This document shows positions 35,548-43,721 of a stretch of 64,000 bases of DNA, one piece after another. Each line of letters begins with the position of its first letter. The stretch's first letter is position 1. The notes below the pieces were generated by a model that was not told the origin of the DNA, did no database searches, and saw only the letters and a list, made by a program, of their open reading frames with translations. Made by a program: the position numbers and the translations under genes. This DNA comes from an uncultured Pseudomonadota bacterium (GTDB lineage: Bacteria; Pseudomonadota; Gammaproteobacteria; Ga0077536): positions 91,782 to 155,781 of the forward strand of contig CAIKBL010000017.1 in NCBI GenBank assembly GCA_903825645.1, read 5' to 3'.

Positions 35548-36069
35548 ATGTCCGTTCAAGGCGAATATATGGGAATGATGCTCACCATCGAGGATCTTGA
35601 TCGTGAGAACATCGCCTTCTTTGGCTACTGCGCAGCCGGAGAATTCCGGCTACAACGGGGGCTCCGTCATGGGCTACTGCGCTACCCCCCGACTACCGCC
35701 TGCCCGTGGACCGGGGAGCGTGAGTCCGAGTGGGTGCGCGTTGAAGGCAAAGGCACGGTGCACGCTTACGGCGAAGTCCATCACGCCATTCAGCCTGCCT
35801 TCAAGGACAAAGTCCCCTATCTCATCCTGATCGTCGACCTTGATGTCCAGCAGGGCGCACCTAACCCGCATGATGCGCTACGTGTCGGCGGTAATCTGGT
35901 GATGCCGGATGGCCGCTATGCGCCACCGGAGGAAATCCGCCGAGTCGGGATTGGTTCGCGGGTGCGTATGGTCATGGTGGAGGTGGCCGCGGGACTCGCG
36001 CTTCCGCAATGGACTCTCGATGAGGAGGCCACGCAACCGACCACGCCGTGGCGTTTCTCTGACCGCTGA
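35548..36069 (+). CDS. DUF35 OB-fold protein, partner of the Ltp2-like enzyme
   Basis: 173 residues from the ATG at 35548, eight bases after AAGGAG. The C-terminal half is the DUF35 OB-fold: GKGTVHAYGEVHHAIQPAF, then VPYLILIVDLDV and GSRVRMVMVEV. The N-terminal rubredoxin-like zinc ribbon is reduced. RYPPTTACPWTG keeps one Cys and another occurs in GYCAAG, but the CxxC pairs usual in this family are missing. DUF35 proteins bind acyl-CoA and stabilise Ltp2-type aldolases or thiolases. Placement directly after such a gene supports a two-protein complex here. Confidence 0.83.
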   Translation: MSVQGEYMGMMLTIEDLDRENIAFFGYCAAGEFRLQRGLRHGLLRYPPTTACPWTGERESEWVRVEGKGTVHAYGEVHHAIQPAFKDKVPYLILIVDLDVQQGAPNPHDALRVGGNLVMPDGRYAPPEEIRRVGIGSRVRMVMVEVAAGLALPQWTLDEEATQPTTPWRFSDR

Positions 36070-36083
36070 GGGGCCAAGCGTCG

Positions 36084-36542
36084 TTATGGCGTCTGATAGC
36101 CCTGTGGGTACTGGATGAACTCGAAAAGGATGCCGAGGATCGAGGCTGGACGGGAGAAGGCGAACTGAATGTCGTCAGAAAAAACACGCCCGGCGTAGTC
36201 CACAAAATCTAGCGTTTTGCGAACCGGGGCGCCATCGACGAAGTGCACCGCTTTACGCCGAAGCGTATCGAGGGTGTCGTCAATATCATCCACCGCGAAG
36301 GCGATGTGGTGCAGTCCTTCCCCCCGTCTAGCGAGGAAATCCGCAATCACCCCGATCTCGCCGGTGGGCTCCATAAGCTCAAAATCCACTTTGCCCACCC
36401 GACACATGCGATAACGCATCGCATACTCTTCTACTTCGATCACCTCTCCGATACTCGCGCCGAATAGCGTGACAAAAAGCTCGGTCGCCTGGGCGAGATC
36501 GCGAACGGCAACGCCAACTTCGGTAATTCGTCGGATGTCCAT
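36084..36542 (-). CDS. VOC-family protein (methylmalonyl-CoA epimerase/glyoxalase-like)
   Basis: 152 residues from the ATG at 36542. A single vicinal-oxygen-chelate unit of epimerase type: ITEVGVAVRDLAQATELFVTLFG at the start, DFELMEPTGEIGVIADFLARRGEGLHHIAFAVDDID in the middle, and GILFEFIQYP at the end. His and Glu metal ligands are at the expected ends of the strands. The pattern is close to methylmalonyl-CoA epimerases, though many relatives have other roles in degradation. It is convergent with the DUF35 gene, with 14 bases between stops. Confidence 0.82.
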   Translation of the reverse strand: MDIRRITEVGVAVRDLAQATELFVTLFGASIGEVIEVEEYAMRYRMCRVGKVDFELMEPTGEIGVIADFLARRGEGLHHIAFAVDDIDDTLDTLRRKAVHFVDGAPVRKTLDFVDYAGRVFSDDIQFAFSRPASILGILFEFIQYPQGYQTP

Positions 36543-36665
36543 GCCGCCTACCTCTTGAAGGTCAATCGCGCCCGGCCGCCCTGCCTGATCGGGTCCGGGG
36601 GTGCGGGCGCCATTATAGGCGGGCGCCCCGGGCAAGCGAGGGGGATCCGAAGGGCGTTGGGCCTC

Positions 36666-37589
36666 TCAGACGCCCAACGCAAGGCGCGGATTGAAAGTAG
36701 ACACGCGCCCCAGCTCTTCGAGTAACTCACGTTCCCGCTCTGTGAGCGTTGGCGGCACGACAATCTGTAGTACGACATAAAGATCGCCCGGCGTGCGCCC
36801 GCCCAACCCCTTGCCGGCGAGTCTTAGTTTTCGCCCTCCTTGACTTTGGGCCGGGATTTTCAACCTAACGGGCTTATCGAGCGTCGGAATCGGCACGCTC
36901 GCGCCAAGCGCCGCTTCCCACGGCGCGACGGGAAGCTGCAAAGTCAGATCGCGGCCCTCGAGACTGAATAGCGGATGTGGGGCGTAGTCGACACGAAGGA
37001 ACAAATCGCCCGGCGCAGCTCCGCCCTGCCCCAAGTGACCCTGCCCCTTGAGCCGAATTTGACGACCCTCCTCGATGCCGCGCGGAATGGTCACTTTCAG
37101 CGTTTTCGACACGGGCGACTGTCCCGGCTGTGAGGGCGGGAGCTCGAACGAGAGCGTGCGGGTACCCCCCCGCTGCGCTTCCTCCAGGGTCACCTGGATC
37201 GCGTAGTGGATGTCCTCGCCGGGCCAACCAGCCCCACCCCGTGGACCGGTCCCACCGCGGCCGAACAGCGTGTCGAAAAATTCACTGAAGCGCTGAGCCG
37301 CTGCCGGATCGAAATCAGTCGCCCCGGATGGCCGCCAACCCGGCGGAGGCGAGAATTCCCCCCCTCGCCCATCCCCATATCGGCGGATCTCGTCATATTC
37401 GGCGCGCCGTGCCGGGTCTCGGAGCACCTCGTAGGCTTCGCCGAGCTGTTTAAATTGTTCTTCCGCATCCGCTTCCTTACTGACATCGGGATGATATTTA
37501 CGCGCCAGCCGACGATACGCCTTCTTGATCTCCTCGGGCGTTGCCTCAGGCGCAAGTCCCATGATCTTGTAATAATCCATAAACCGCAT
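36666..37589 (-). CDS. cbpA: Curved DNA-binding protein / DnaJ-class co-chaperone
   Basis: 307 residues from the ATG at 37589. A J-domain (YYKIMGLAPEATPEEIKKAYR, with the HPD motif at YHPDVS) is followed by a Gly/Phe-rich linker and a DnaJ C-terminal substrate domain (RGIEEGRQIRLKGQG). The cysteine-rich zinc finger of DnaJ is absent, as in CbpA. It stimulates DnaK and may bind curved DNA in stationary phase. No cbpM modulator gene is next to it. The gene is divergent from mlaF over 324 bases. Confidence 0.93.
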   Translation of the reverse strand: MRFMDYYKIMGLAPEATPEEIKKAYRRLARKYHPDVSKEADAEEQFKQLGEAYEVLRDPARRAEYDEIRRYGDGRGGEFSPPPGWRPSGATDFDPAAAQRFSEFFDTLFGRGGTGPRGGAGWPGEDIHYAIQVTLEEAQRGGTRTLSFELPPSQPGQSPVSKTLKVTIPRGIEEGRQIRLKGQGHLGQGGAAPGDLFLRVDYAPHPLFSLEGRDLTLQLPVAPWEAALGASVPIPTLDKPVRLKIPAQSQGGRKLRLAGKGLGGRTPGDLYVVLQIVVPPTLTERERELLEELGRVSTFNPRLALGV

Positions 37590-37913
37590 TGGGCTGATCC
37601 TAGACCGGGTGCGGACGGCCTTGCGTCGGGTTGAGCAAGCTGGCCTCAATCGCCGCACGCGTGAAGGCCACGTCACGAAGGTTATATGGTGTTGCTCCGT
37701 AGAAAACTCAAGTCCGGTTTGATTGCGCTGTCCGATACGCCGAACCCACGTAATCTGCGGCACCTATTGACAGCCGTGCCGACCATCGCAAAATGCGGTC
37801 CGGCCAACGAGGTTTCGACCACCACCTCATTCGGCACCTAAATAAGCGCGCGGCGGGCAGCCCAGAACGCGCGAATACGCTATGCTTGGCAACTTCTCAG
37901 AACCGATAGAAAC
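37590..37913. other. 324-base region between cbpA and mlaF, no supported gene
   Basis: The region presumably carries the cbpA and mlaF promoters. The minus strand has two short open stretches without recognisable relatives: one from a GTG near 37840, and one ending at a TAG near 37611 whose last codons read LLNPTQGRPHPV. They could be the worn-out end of an old gene, but I cannot name it. No repeat, RNA or terminator stands out. Confidence 0.4.
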
Positions 37914-38735
37914 ATGACTTCCCTTGCTCCGTCAGAAAATCTGAACGACCCACTGGTGACGGTCGACGGCGTGTCATTCAGCCACGGCGCACGCGTTATT
38001 TTCGACAATGTTAGCCTAACCATTCCCCGCGGAAAAATTACGGCCATTCTGGGCCCGAGCGGCACCGGGAAAACGACGCTTTTGCGTCTAATCGGGGGGC
38101 AGCTGGCCCCGTCGAAGGGCCAAGTGACCGTATTTGGACAGGATGTCCAAGCGCTGTCGGTGACCGAGTTGTACAGCATGCGAAAGCGCATCGGGATGCT
38201 CTTTCAAAGTGGTGCCTTGCTGACCGACCTAGATGTATTCGAGAACGTGGCCTTCCCGTTGCGTGAACACGCCGTGCTGCCAGAATCCATGATCCGCTCG
38301 ATAGTCCTGATGAAGCTTGAGGTCGTCGGCCTGCGCAATGCGCGTCATCTGTACCCACGTGAGCTCTCCGGGGGAATGGCACGACGGGTAGCGCTCGCGC
38401 GAGCCACCGCCCTGGATCCGGTCATGGTGCTCTATGATGAGCCGTTCGCAGGTCAGGATCCGATATCCATGGGCATTCTGGTGCGCCTGATTGGGGAATT
38501 TAATCGGGCCCTTAACCTGACGAGCGTCATCGTCTCACACGACGTAAAGGAAACGGCGATGATCGCAGACTACATGTATCTCTTGTCAGAAGGACGCGTT
38601 GTGGCACACGGCACCCCTGAAGGCATGCGCGCCTCCCGTGAACCCGCGGTCACCCAGTTCATGGAAGGAGAGCCAGATGGTCCGTTGCCCTTCCATTACC
38701 CAGGCCCAGATTATCTGCACGATTTGATGAGCTAA
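37914..38735 (+). CDS. mlaF: Phospholipid transport ABC ATPase
   Basis: 273 residues with Walker A GPSGTGKTT, signature LSGGMARRVALARA, Walker B VMVLYDEPFAGQDP and the switch His in IVSHDVKET. It energises the Mla pathway, which moves phospholipids between outer and inner membranes to keep outer-membrane asymmetry. The order mlaF-mlaE-mlaD-mlaC with gaps below ten bases or overlaps is the classical operon. No mlaB (STAS protein) gene follows and mlaA is not in the window. The ATG at 37914 fits the family start. Confidence 0.95.
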   Translation: MTSLAPSENLNDPLVTVDGVSFSHGARVIFDNVSLTIPRGKITAILGPSGTGKTTLLRLIGGQLAPSKGQVTVFGQDVQALSVTELYSMRKRIGMLFQSGALLTDLDVFENVAFPLREHAVLPESMIRSIVLMKLEVVGLRNARHLYPRELSGGMARRVALARATALDPVMVLYDEPFAGQDPISMGILVRLIGEFNRALNLTSVIVSHDVKETAMIADYMYLLSEGRVVAHGTPEGMRASREPAVTQFMEGEPDGPLPFHYPGPDYLHDLMS

Positions 38736-38743
38736 CACCTGCC

Positions 38744-39523
38744 ATGACAGAACTTTTTGCCCGAATTGGGCGCAGCAGCCTGAGCATTTTCGAACGCCTC
38801 GGCAACGGCACGCTGTTTCTATTTCAGATCCTGATGGGACTCGGCTTCGGCTTCAAGCGACCCACACTCGTCCTGCTGCAGATCTGGGCCGTAGGGGTCC
38901 GGTCACTGTCGATCATCATGGTCTCTGGCGCCTTCGTAGGCATGGTGCTCGGACTGCAAGGTTACAATACGCTGGTGACCTATGGCTCCGAGGAATCACT
39001 TGGCGCGTTGGTGGCACTATCGCTTATCCGCGAATTGGGCCCCGTACTCACGGCGCTGCTGTTTGCGGGACGGGCAGGCTCCGCATTGACCGCGGAAATT
39101 GGCTTGATGAAAGCAACAGAGCAGCTCGCCGCACTCGAGATGATGGGGGTTGATCCCTTGCAGCGAATTGTCGTACCGCGCTTTATTGCCGGACTCTTTG
39201 CGATGCCGCTACTGGCCGCTATTTTCACCGCGATCGGTATTCTGGGCGGGTACTTCTGCGGGGTCGGCCTGCTCGGCGTGGATGCCGGCGCCTTCTGGTC
39301 GCTAATGCAGCAACATATTGATCTCATCGACGACGTCATGCAGGGCGTCGTCATCAAGAGTATCGCCTTCGGGTTTGTGGTGACTTGGATTGCGCTCTAT
39401 GAAGGTTACGCGTCATTGCCAACCTCCGAGGGCGTAAGCCAAGCGACTACCCGAACGGTCGTCAACGCGTCTTTGGCGGTGCTCGCGCTGGATTTTGTGC
39501 TGACCGGTCTGATGTTTCATTAG
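38744..39523 (+). CDS. mlaE: Phospholipid transport permease
   Basis: 259 residues of the MlaE/Ttg2B permease family. An N-terminal amphipathic helix (SSLSIFERLGNGTLFLFQIL) is followed by about five membrane segments, including the conserved GPVLTALLFAGRAGSALTAE loop and IEQ-type contact text (MKATEQLAALEMMGVDPL). It forms the inner-membrane pore with MlaF and the MlaD hexamer. It starts nine bases after mlaF. The sequence is complete, without anomalies. Confidence 0.95.
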   Translation: MTELFARIGRSSLSIFERLGNGTLFLFQILMGLGFGFKRPTLVLLQIWAVGVRSLSIIMVSGAFVGMVLGLQGYNTLVTYGSEESLGALVALSLIRELGPVLTALLFAGRAGSALTAEIGLMKATEQLAALEMMGVDPLQRIVVPRFIAGLFAMPLLAAIFTAIGILGGYFCGVGLLGVDAGAFWSLMQQHIDLIDDVMQGVVIKSIAFGFVVTWIALYEGYASLPTSEGVSQATTRTVVNASLAVLALDFVLTGLMFH

Positions 39524-39532
39524 AGAAAATTT

Positions 39533-40015
39533 ATGAAAATTACACGCACCATGGAAGTCGGCGTCGGGCTTTTCGTGAGCCTCGGGCTGGCCGCCCTGCT
39601 GATGCTGGCGCTGAAAGTGGCCAACATCAGCGCGATGGCGGTCACCGAGGGTTACCTCGTGACCGCGCATTTCGACAATATTGGCAAATTAGGGATCCGC
39701 TCGCCCGTCAAAATGAGCGGCGTAGTGGTAGGTCGGGTCACTCGCGTTGATTACGATGTCGATCGCGGGCAAGCCGTCGTCGAGATGCGCATCGAGAAAA
39801 GATTTTCCCACATACCGCGTGACACCTCAGCCAGTATCTATACGGCCGGACTTCTGGGCGAGCAGTACCTGAGCCTCGACCCGGGCGGTGAAGAAACGTT
39901 CCTGAAACAGGGGGACGATCTGCCGCTCACGCAGTCGGCCGTCATCCTGGAACGCACTATCCAGCAATTCCTCTACTCCAAAACTGTTCAAGGAAACGGA
40001 AAGAAGAAGCCATGA
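39533..40015 (+). CDS. mlaD: MCE-domain phospholipid-binding protein
   Basis: 160 residues: a single N-terminal membrane anchor (VGVGLFVSLGLAALLMLALKV) and one MCE domain (YLVTAHFDNIGKLGIRSPVKM, GVVVGRVTRVDYD, then GLLGEQYLSLDPGG). The hexameric ring in the periplasm conducts lipids between MlaC and MlaE. The stop overlaps the mlaC start in an ATGA arrangement. Length and composition are normal for gamma-proteobacterial MlaD. Confidence 0.95.
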   Translation: MKITRTMEVGVGLFVSLGLAALLMLALKVANISAMAVTEGYLVTAHFDNIGKLGIRSPVKMSGVVVGRVTRVDYDVDRGQAVVEMRIEKRFSHIPRDTSASIYTAGLLGEQYLSLDPGGEETFLKQGDDLPLTQSAVILERTIQQFLYSKTVQGNGKKKP

Positions 40016-40659
40016 TGAAATTTGCTGCGTCCCCCGCCAGCCTGTATTCGAAGCGCTATGCCGCCGTCGCCCTAGCATTAGTGGGCTGCTGGTGCGTCAG
40101 CCTTGCCGCTGAGCAGGCCGAACTGCCTGCTCAGGTGATGGTGCGCACCACCTCCGATGCGCTAATGACTAAACTACGCGCAGACATCCCAGCCACCGGG
40201 GCCGATCCCAAGCAGTTGCTGACGCTCGCCGAAACCATTGCGCTTCCGCATTTCGATTTTCCGCTCATGTCGCAGCGAGCACTCGGCAAATACTGGAAAA
40301 ATTTTTCTGACGAACAGCGCGCGCGCTTCGCTCAGGAATTCCGCCGGCTGCTTCTGAGAACCTACGCGGGCACCCTCAATGACTTCAGGGAGGCTAAGGT
40401 CGATTTTTTATCTCCGCGCCAATCGTCTCCTGACACGGTTGTCGTAAGAACCACCGTAACTCGCCCGACGGGCGGAGCGCCCATTCCGATGGATTACGAG
40501 GTCCGGCAGGGACCCGATGGGTGGAAAGTCTGCAACGTCTCAGTCAGCGGCATCAGTCTCGTGATCAGTTACCGTGCGGGCCTCGCACAGGACATCGACC
40601 AACTGGGCGTGGATGGGCTAATTGCGAAGCTCGTCGATCGCAACAAGGCCGGCCCCTAA
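40012..40659 (+). CDS. mlaC: Periplasmic phospholipid shuttle protein
   Basis: 215 residues. An N-terminal signal peptide (hydrophobic AAVALALVGCWCVSLAA, cleaved near AEQ) targets the periplasm. The MlaC/Ttg2D domain follows, with LPHFDFPLMSQRALGKYW, FAQEFRRLLLRTYAGTL and the ending DQLGVDGLIAKL. The protein carries a phospholipid between MlaA at the outer membrane and the MlaFED complex. It overlaps mlaD by four bases and is the last gene of the operon. The fnr-like gene converges after about 165 bases. Confidence 0.95.
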   Translation: MMKFAASPASLYSKRYAAVALALVGCWCVSLAAEQAELPAQVMVRTTSDALMTKLRADIPATGADPKQLLTLAETIALPHFDFPLMSQRALGKYWKNFSDEQRARFAQEFRRLLLRTYAGTLNDFREAKVDFLSPRQSSPDTVVVRTTVTRPTGGAPIPMDYEVRQGPDGWKVCNVSVSGISLVISYRAGLAQDIDQLGVDGLIAKLVDRNKAGP

Positions 40660-40826
40660 AAGCCGACAGGCTAGAGACAACGCGCGCGCATCGCCATCGC
40701 CTAGGACCGATCGCTCGCCCAACCCGCTCCGGCGCGGAGCCGCGTGCGAAGCGCGCTTGCTGGAGCCGACCGGGCTTCCGGTCGTTCCCGACTTTACGCA
40801 CGGAAACTCAGATAAGAATAAGACGT

Positions 40827-41591
40827 CTATCCCTCGGCGGCCATCTGCGCCAACATCTCCCGTGCGCAGATCCGGATGAAACGCCGGTCGACGAGGATCG
40901 CGCCGAGGCGCTGTAGATCGCCCAGAAGCCGACTAACCGTCTCAACCGCCACCGAGAGGTAATTGGCAATATCCTGTCGCGACATGGGGAGATTGAACTC
41001 TGTTCGCGAACAGCCCCTCCCGGCAAACTTCTCAGACATGTCCAGCAAAAAGCCAGCGAGTCGACATGGTGCGGAGCGCTGCCCCAACACCAGCATATGG
41101 CGATCTGCCTCAATAATGCGCTGCGAAGCACCCCGCATCAGCGCCAGCCAAAAATCAGGAACGCGCGCAGCAAAGCTTATCAACTGCGCATAGGGAATCA
41201 TGCAGACCGAGACCGTTTCTAGCGCAATCGCAGCGCTCATGTGGCGCTGATCGACAAACCCATCGAAACCCAGTATGTCCCCCGGAAAATAAAATTCCGC
41301 CACCTGCTCACAACCGTCTTCATTGTCCAAATAGGACTTCACCGCACCGGCCCGCAACAAGTAAAGCCCCGCCATCTTGTCGCCCTGATGGTAGAGGTGT
41401 TGGCCTCTTTTGGCAGGTGCTGACACCACCACTTGCTGGGCCAATTCAGCCCGTTCGGCTGGCGTCATGACATGTAAAAGACAGCCCTTGACGAAACGAC
41501 ACTTCGTGCAAGCCTGAACCGTTGGGATTAATTGTGACGTCGGGGAAGGCGCGGGCGTTTGTATCGGGAACGGAAGTATATTGGTCGACAT
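40827..41591 (-). CDS. fnr: FNR/Anr oxygen-responsive Crp-family regulator
   Basis: 254 residues with both FNR hallmarks. Cys28, Cys31 and Cys37 lie in ACTKCRFVKGC and Cys130 in SVCMIPY; these are the four ligands that hold an oxygen-labile [4Fe-4S] cluster. The DNA-recognition helix is SVAVETVSRLLGDL, with the E-x2-SR residues that read TTGAT-type half-sites. A cyclic-nucleotide-binding fold lies between. It should activate anaerobic respiration genes when oxygen is absent. It lies downstream of a FixJ-like regulator and kinase on the same strand, and modABC lies 2 kb away. Confidence 0.95.
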   Translation of the reverse strand: MSTNILPFPIQTPAPSPTSQLIPTVQACTKCRFVKGCLLHVMTPAERAELAQQVVVSAPAKRGQHLYHQGDKMAGLYLLRAGAVKSYLDNEDGCEQVAEFYFPGDILGFDGFVDQRHMSAAIALETVSVCMIPYAQLISFAARVPDFWLALMRGASQRIIEADRHMLVLGQRSAPCRLAGFLLDMSEKFAGRGCSRTEFNLPMSRQDIANYLSVAVETVSRLLGDLQRLGAILVDRRFIRICAREMLAQMAAEG

Positions 41592-41826
41592 GTTGGCGCT
41601 CCAGATTCGGGATTACCGAGTAAGAGCCCCAAAAGTAACGTCCTCATCGAGTGGTTCGACAAGGGTTACCAAGAGAGCCCACTGGCATGATCTTCGATCG
41701 GAGGGGCGCTATGCGTTAGTCGGTTTTTCACCTAGTTAAAATTCGGTAATCACCTACGACGACATGTAAAAAGGAAGCCGCCGAGTAACCGGTCGGCGCT
41801 GGCTGCACGATTATTCGTTTGGCTAA

Positions 41827-42423
41827 TTAGCGAATTTTGGCGACGTCACTGACGAGTTCGGCAAGTGAGTGCGCACCGCTTTTGGCCATGACACGCGCGC
41901 GGTGAATTTCAACCGTTCGTTCAGACAACCCGAGCTCACTGGCGATCACCTTATTCGCCTGCCCGCGAACGATACGCTCCATGACCTCTCGTTCGCGTGG
42001 CGTCAGCTTCGCTAATAGTGTCCGAATACGGCTGGCTTCTGACTGGCTCGCACGGCGACGCTCATTCTCGGCGAGGGCCTGGTTGATCCGATCGATCAAC
42101 TCCTGATCACGGAAGGGCTTCTCAATAAAGTCTACGGCACCCGCCCGCATGGCACGCACAGCCATCGCGACATCCCCGTAGCCGGTGAGGAACACCATCG
42201 GCAGCTGGCAATCGCGATCATTCAGCGTGCGCTGCAAATCAAGCCCGCTGAGACCGGGCATTCTCACGTCAGCAACGACACACCCGGCCATATCGTTGGT
42301 ATAGGCCGAGAGAAAAGCAGCGGCAGATTCAAAGGCTAGCGCCTCTAGTCCGACCGAACGCATCAACAGGATCAGCGAGTGCCGAACGGCCAAATCGTCG
42401 TCGATAATGTGTACAGTGCTCAT
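41827..42423 (-). CDS. FixJ-family two-component response regulator
   Basis: 198 residues. The receiver domain has the acidic pocket HIIDDD, phospho-acceptor Asp52 (VVADVRMPGLSG) and Lys in FIEKPF. The output is a LuxR-type HTH (LTPREREVMERIVRGQ, ASELGLSERTVEIHRARVM). This is the FixJ/NarL-like layout used for respiratory or oxygen-dependent control. The kinase gene ends upstream on the same strand, with 27 bases between them. The downstream neighbour is an FNR-type regulator, so the three could form a relay like FixLJ-FixK. That cascade is inferred. Confidence 0.93.
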   Translation of the reverse strand: MSTVHIIDDDLAVRHSLILLMRSVGLEALAFESAAAFLSAYTNDMAGCVVADVRMPGLSGLDLQRTLNDRDCQLPMVFLTGYGDVAMAVRAMRAGAVDFIEKPFRDQELIDRINQALAENERRRASQSEASRIRTLLAKLTPREREVMERIVRGQANKVIASELGLSERTVEIHRARVMAKSGAHSLAELVSDVAKIR

Positions 42424-42450
42424 AATTTATCCACATGAAAAACGGTAGCG

Positions 42451-43287
42451 TTACGTTTGCAAGGAGTCGCTTGGCAAGGCCATTTCGAAGCAAGCACCAC
42501 CCGCGGGACTGCTGCGATAGCGCAACGTGCCACTGTGTTTACTTACTATCGCGTGACTAACGGACAAACCCAAGCCCAACCCATCGCGCTTGGTCGTAAA
42601 AAATGGCGAGAACAACCCGGGTTGGTGCGCTAACGACACACCCGCGCCGCGGTCCGTGACACAGATCTGCACCCCGCCCGGGGCTGCTTGACTGCGCACC
42701 GCGACAACCCGGCTCGCCGGCGGTAGCGCCTCACTGGCCTCCATGGCGTTACGGAGCAAGTCGAGCAGGACCTGCTGCAGCTGCCCGGCATCACCCCGCA
42801 GCACCGGGAGGCCAACCTCAAGATTCACCTCGAAGATCGTTGAACGGCTCCTCGCCTCAGCTTCTACCAGCATGAGCGCCTGCTCGATCAGCTCGTTGGG
42901 TTGGAGATTATTCTGCACACGCGATCGAGAGGCCACAAACGCCCGTATTCGTTTAAGGATCTGCGCGGCCCGCAGCGCCTGCTCGGTAATAAGGTCAAGA
43001 CCTTTGGCAATTTCGTCATCCGTGGCTTGGCCCAGCCCGATACGCCGACTAAAAGCCTGCGCCTGTGTCGCAATCACCGTCAGCGGCTGATTAATTTCGT
43101 GCGCAACGGCATCGGCCGTTGCGCTCAAGGTCGTTAGTCGGGCGACCTGCCCCAGCGCCCTCCAGGAGATCGTATTCCGGGCAGGCATTTCATCGGGACA
43201 ACCATCCACGCCGTCTTCGTGTTTCTGATGGTCCGCCCGCAAGGCATCAGTCGATTCGTTCGATAAGGGTTTCATTGCTGCCGTCAT
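42451..43287 (-). CDS. Soluble sensor histidine kinase, FixL-like core without PAS domain
   Basis: 278 residues from the ATG at 43287 (ATG at 43275 or a TTG at 43302 are alternatives). The H-box VAHEINQPLTVI puts the phosphorylated His at residue 63. The ATPase core has LLRNAMEASEA, VTDRGAGVS and KRDGLGLGLSVSHAIVSKH. There is no PAS, haem or transmembrane region; the 40-50 residues before the H-box are too short for a sensor domain. It pairs with the FixJ-like regulator 27 bases downstream. The signal input is unknown. Confidence 0.9.
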   Translation of the reverse strand: MTAAMKPLSNESTDALRADHQKHEDGVDGCPDEMPARNTISWRALGQVARLTTLSATADAVAHEINQPLTVIATQAQAFSRRIGLGQATDDEIAKGLDLITEQALRAAQILKRIRAFVASRSRVQNNLQPNELIEQALMLVEAEARSRSTIFEVNLEVGLPVLRGDAGQLQQVLLDLLRNAMEASEALPPASRVVAVRSQAAPGGVQICVTDRGAGVSLAHQPGLFSPFFTTKRDGLGLGLSVSHAIVSKHSGTLRYRSSPAGGACFEMALPSDSLQT

Positions 43288-43721
43288 CCTCACGCCTAGC
43301 AAGATAGCAGGTTGCTGCCGAAAGACCGATTACCCAAAACTGCTCACGCCCGCAGAATGTCATACGGACTGTCATCACCCTCGATAATCTCGCTCTTTTT
43401 TAGTGCGACGAAGGCTAAACAGAGGTGCGTGAACGCTTGCGACAAACCCACATCCATAGTTAAAAACCTCTCGGCTAAAATTCTACTGCCTTCGTACCCG
43501 GCTCGTGATACCGCCGACAACTGACCGGCGCAATAGCGCCCAGCGCACGGTACAACACTGCACGACAAGGTAGCCACAGACCTTTACTAGGCGGACGTGC
43601 AGATCCGTGAGCGGAAACTTGCCGTCGTCCCGGTGCTCCCAAGAGGTCCCTAGGCTATCATGGAGGCGTAGTGTTACACGCGCGGCGATGCCGCCCCTGA
43701 TTTCCGTCAAGGCTTAGACAC
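43288..43721. other. 434-base region between the histidine kinase and modA
   Basis: No convincing gene, repeat or RNA is visible. Short ORFs on both strands have no recognisable relatives. The divergent arrangement means that the kinase/regulator promoter and the modABC promoter must lie here. I could not find a clear ModE or FNR palindrome by eye. Confidence 0.5.

Noticed and set aside
40767..40784. Hairpin as terminator between mlaC and fnr
   Set aside because: A 7-bp stem with a 4-base loop exists, but no T-run follows on either strand, so termination is not supported.
43288..43721. FNR or ModE operator upstream of modA
   Set aside because: No clear TTGAT-N4-ATCAA or ModE palindrome was found by eye.
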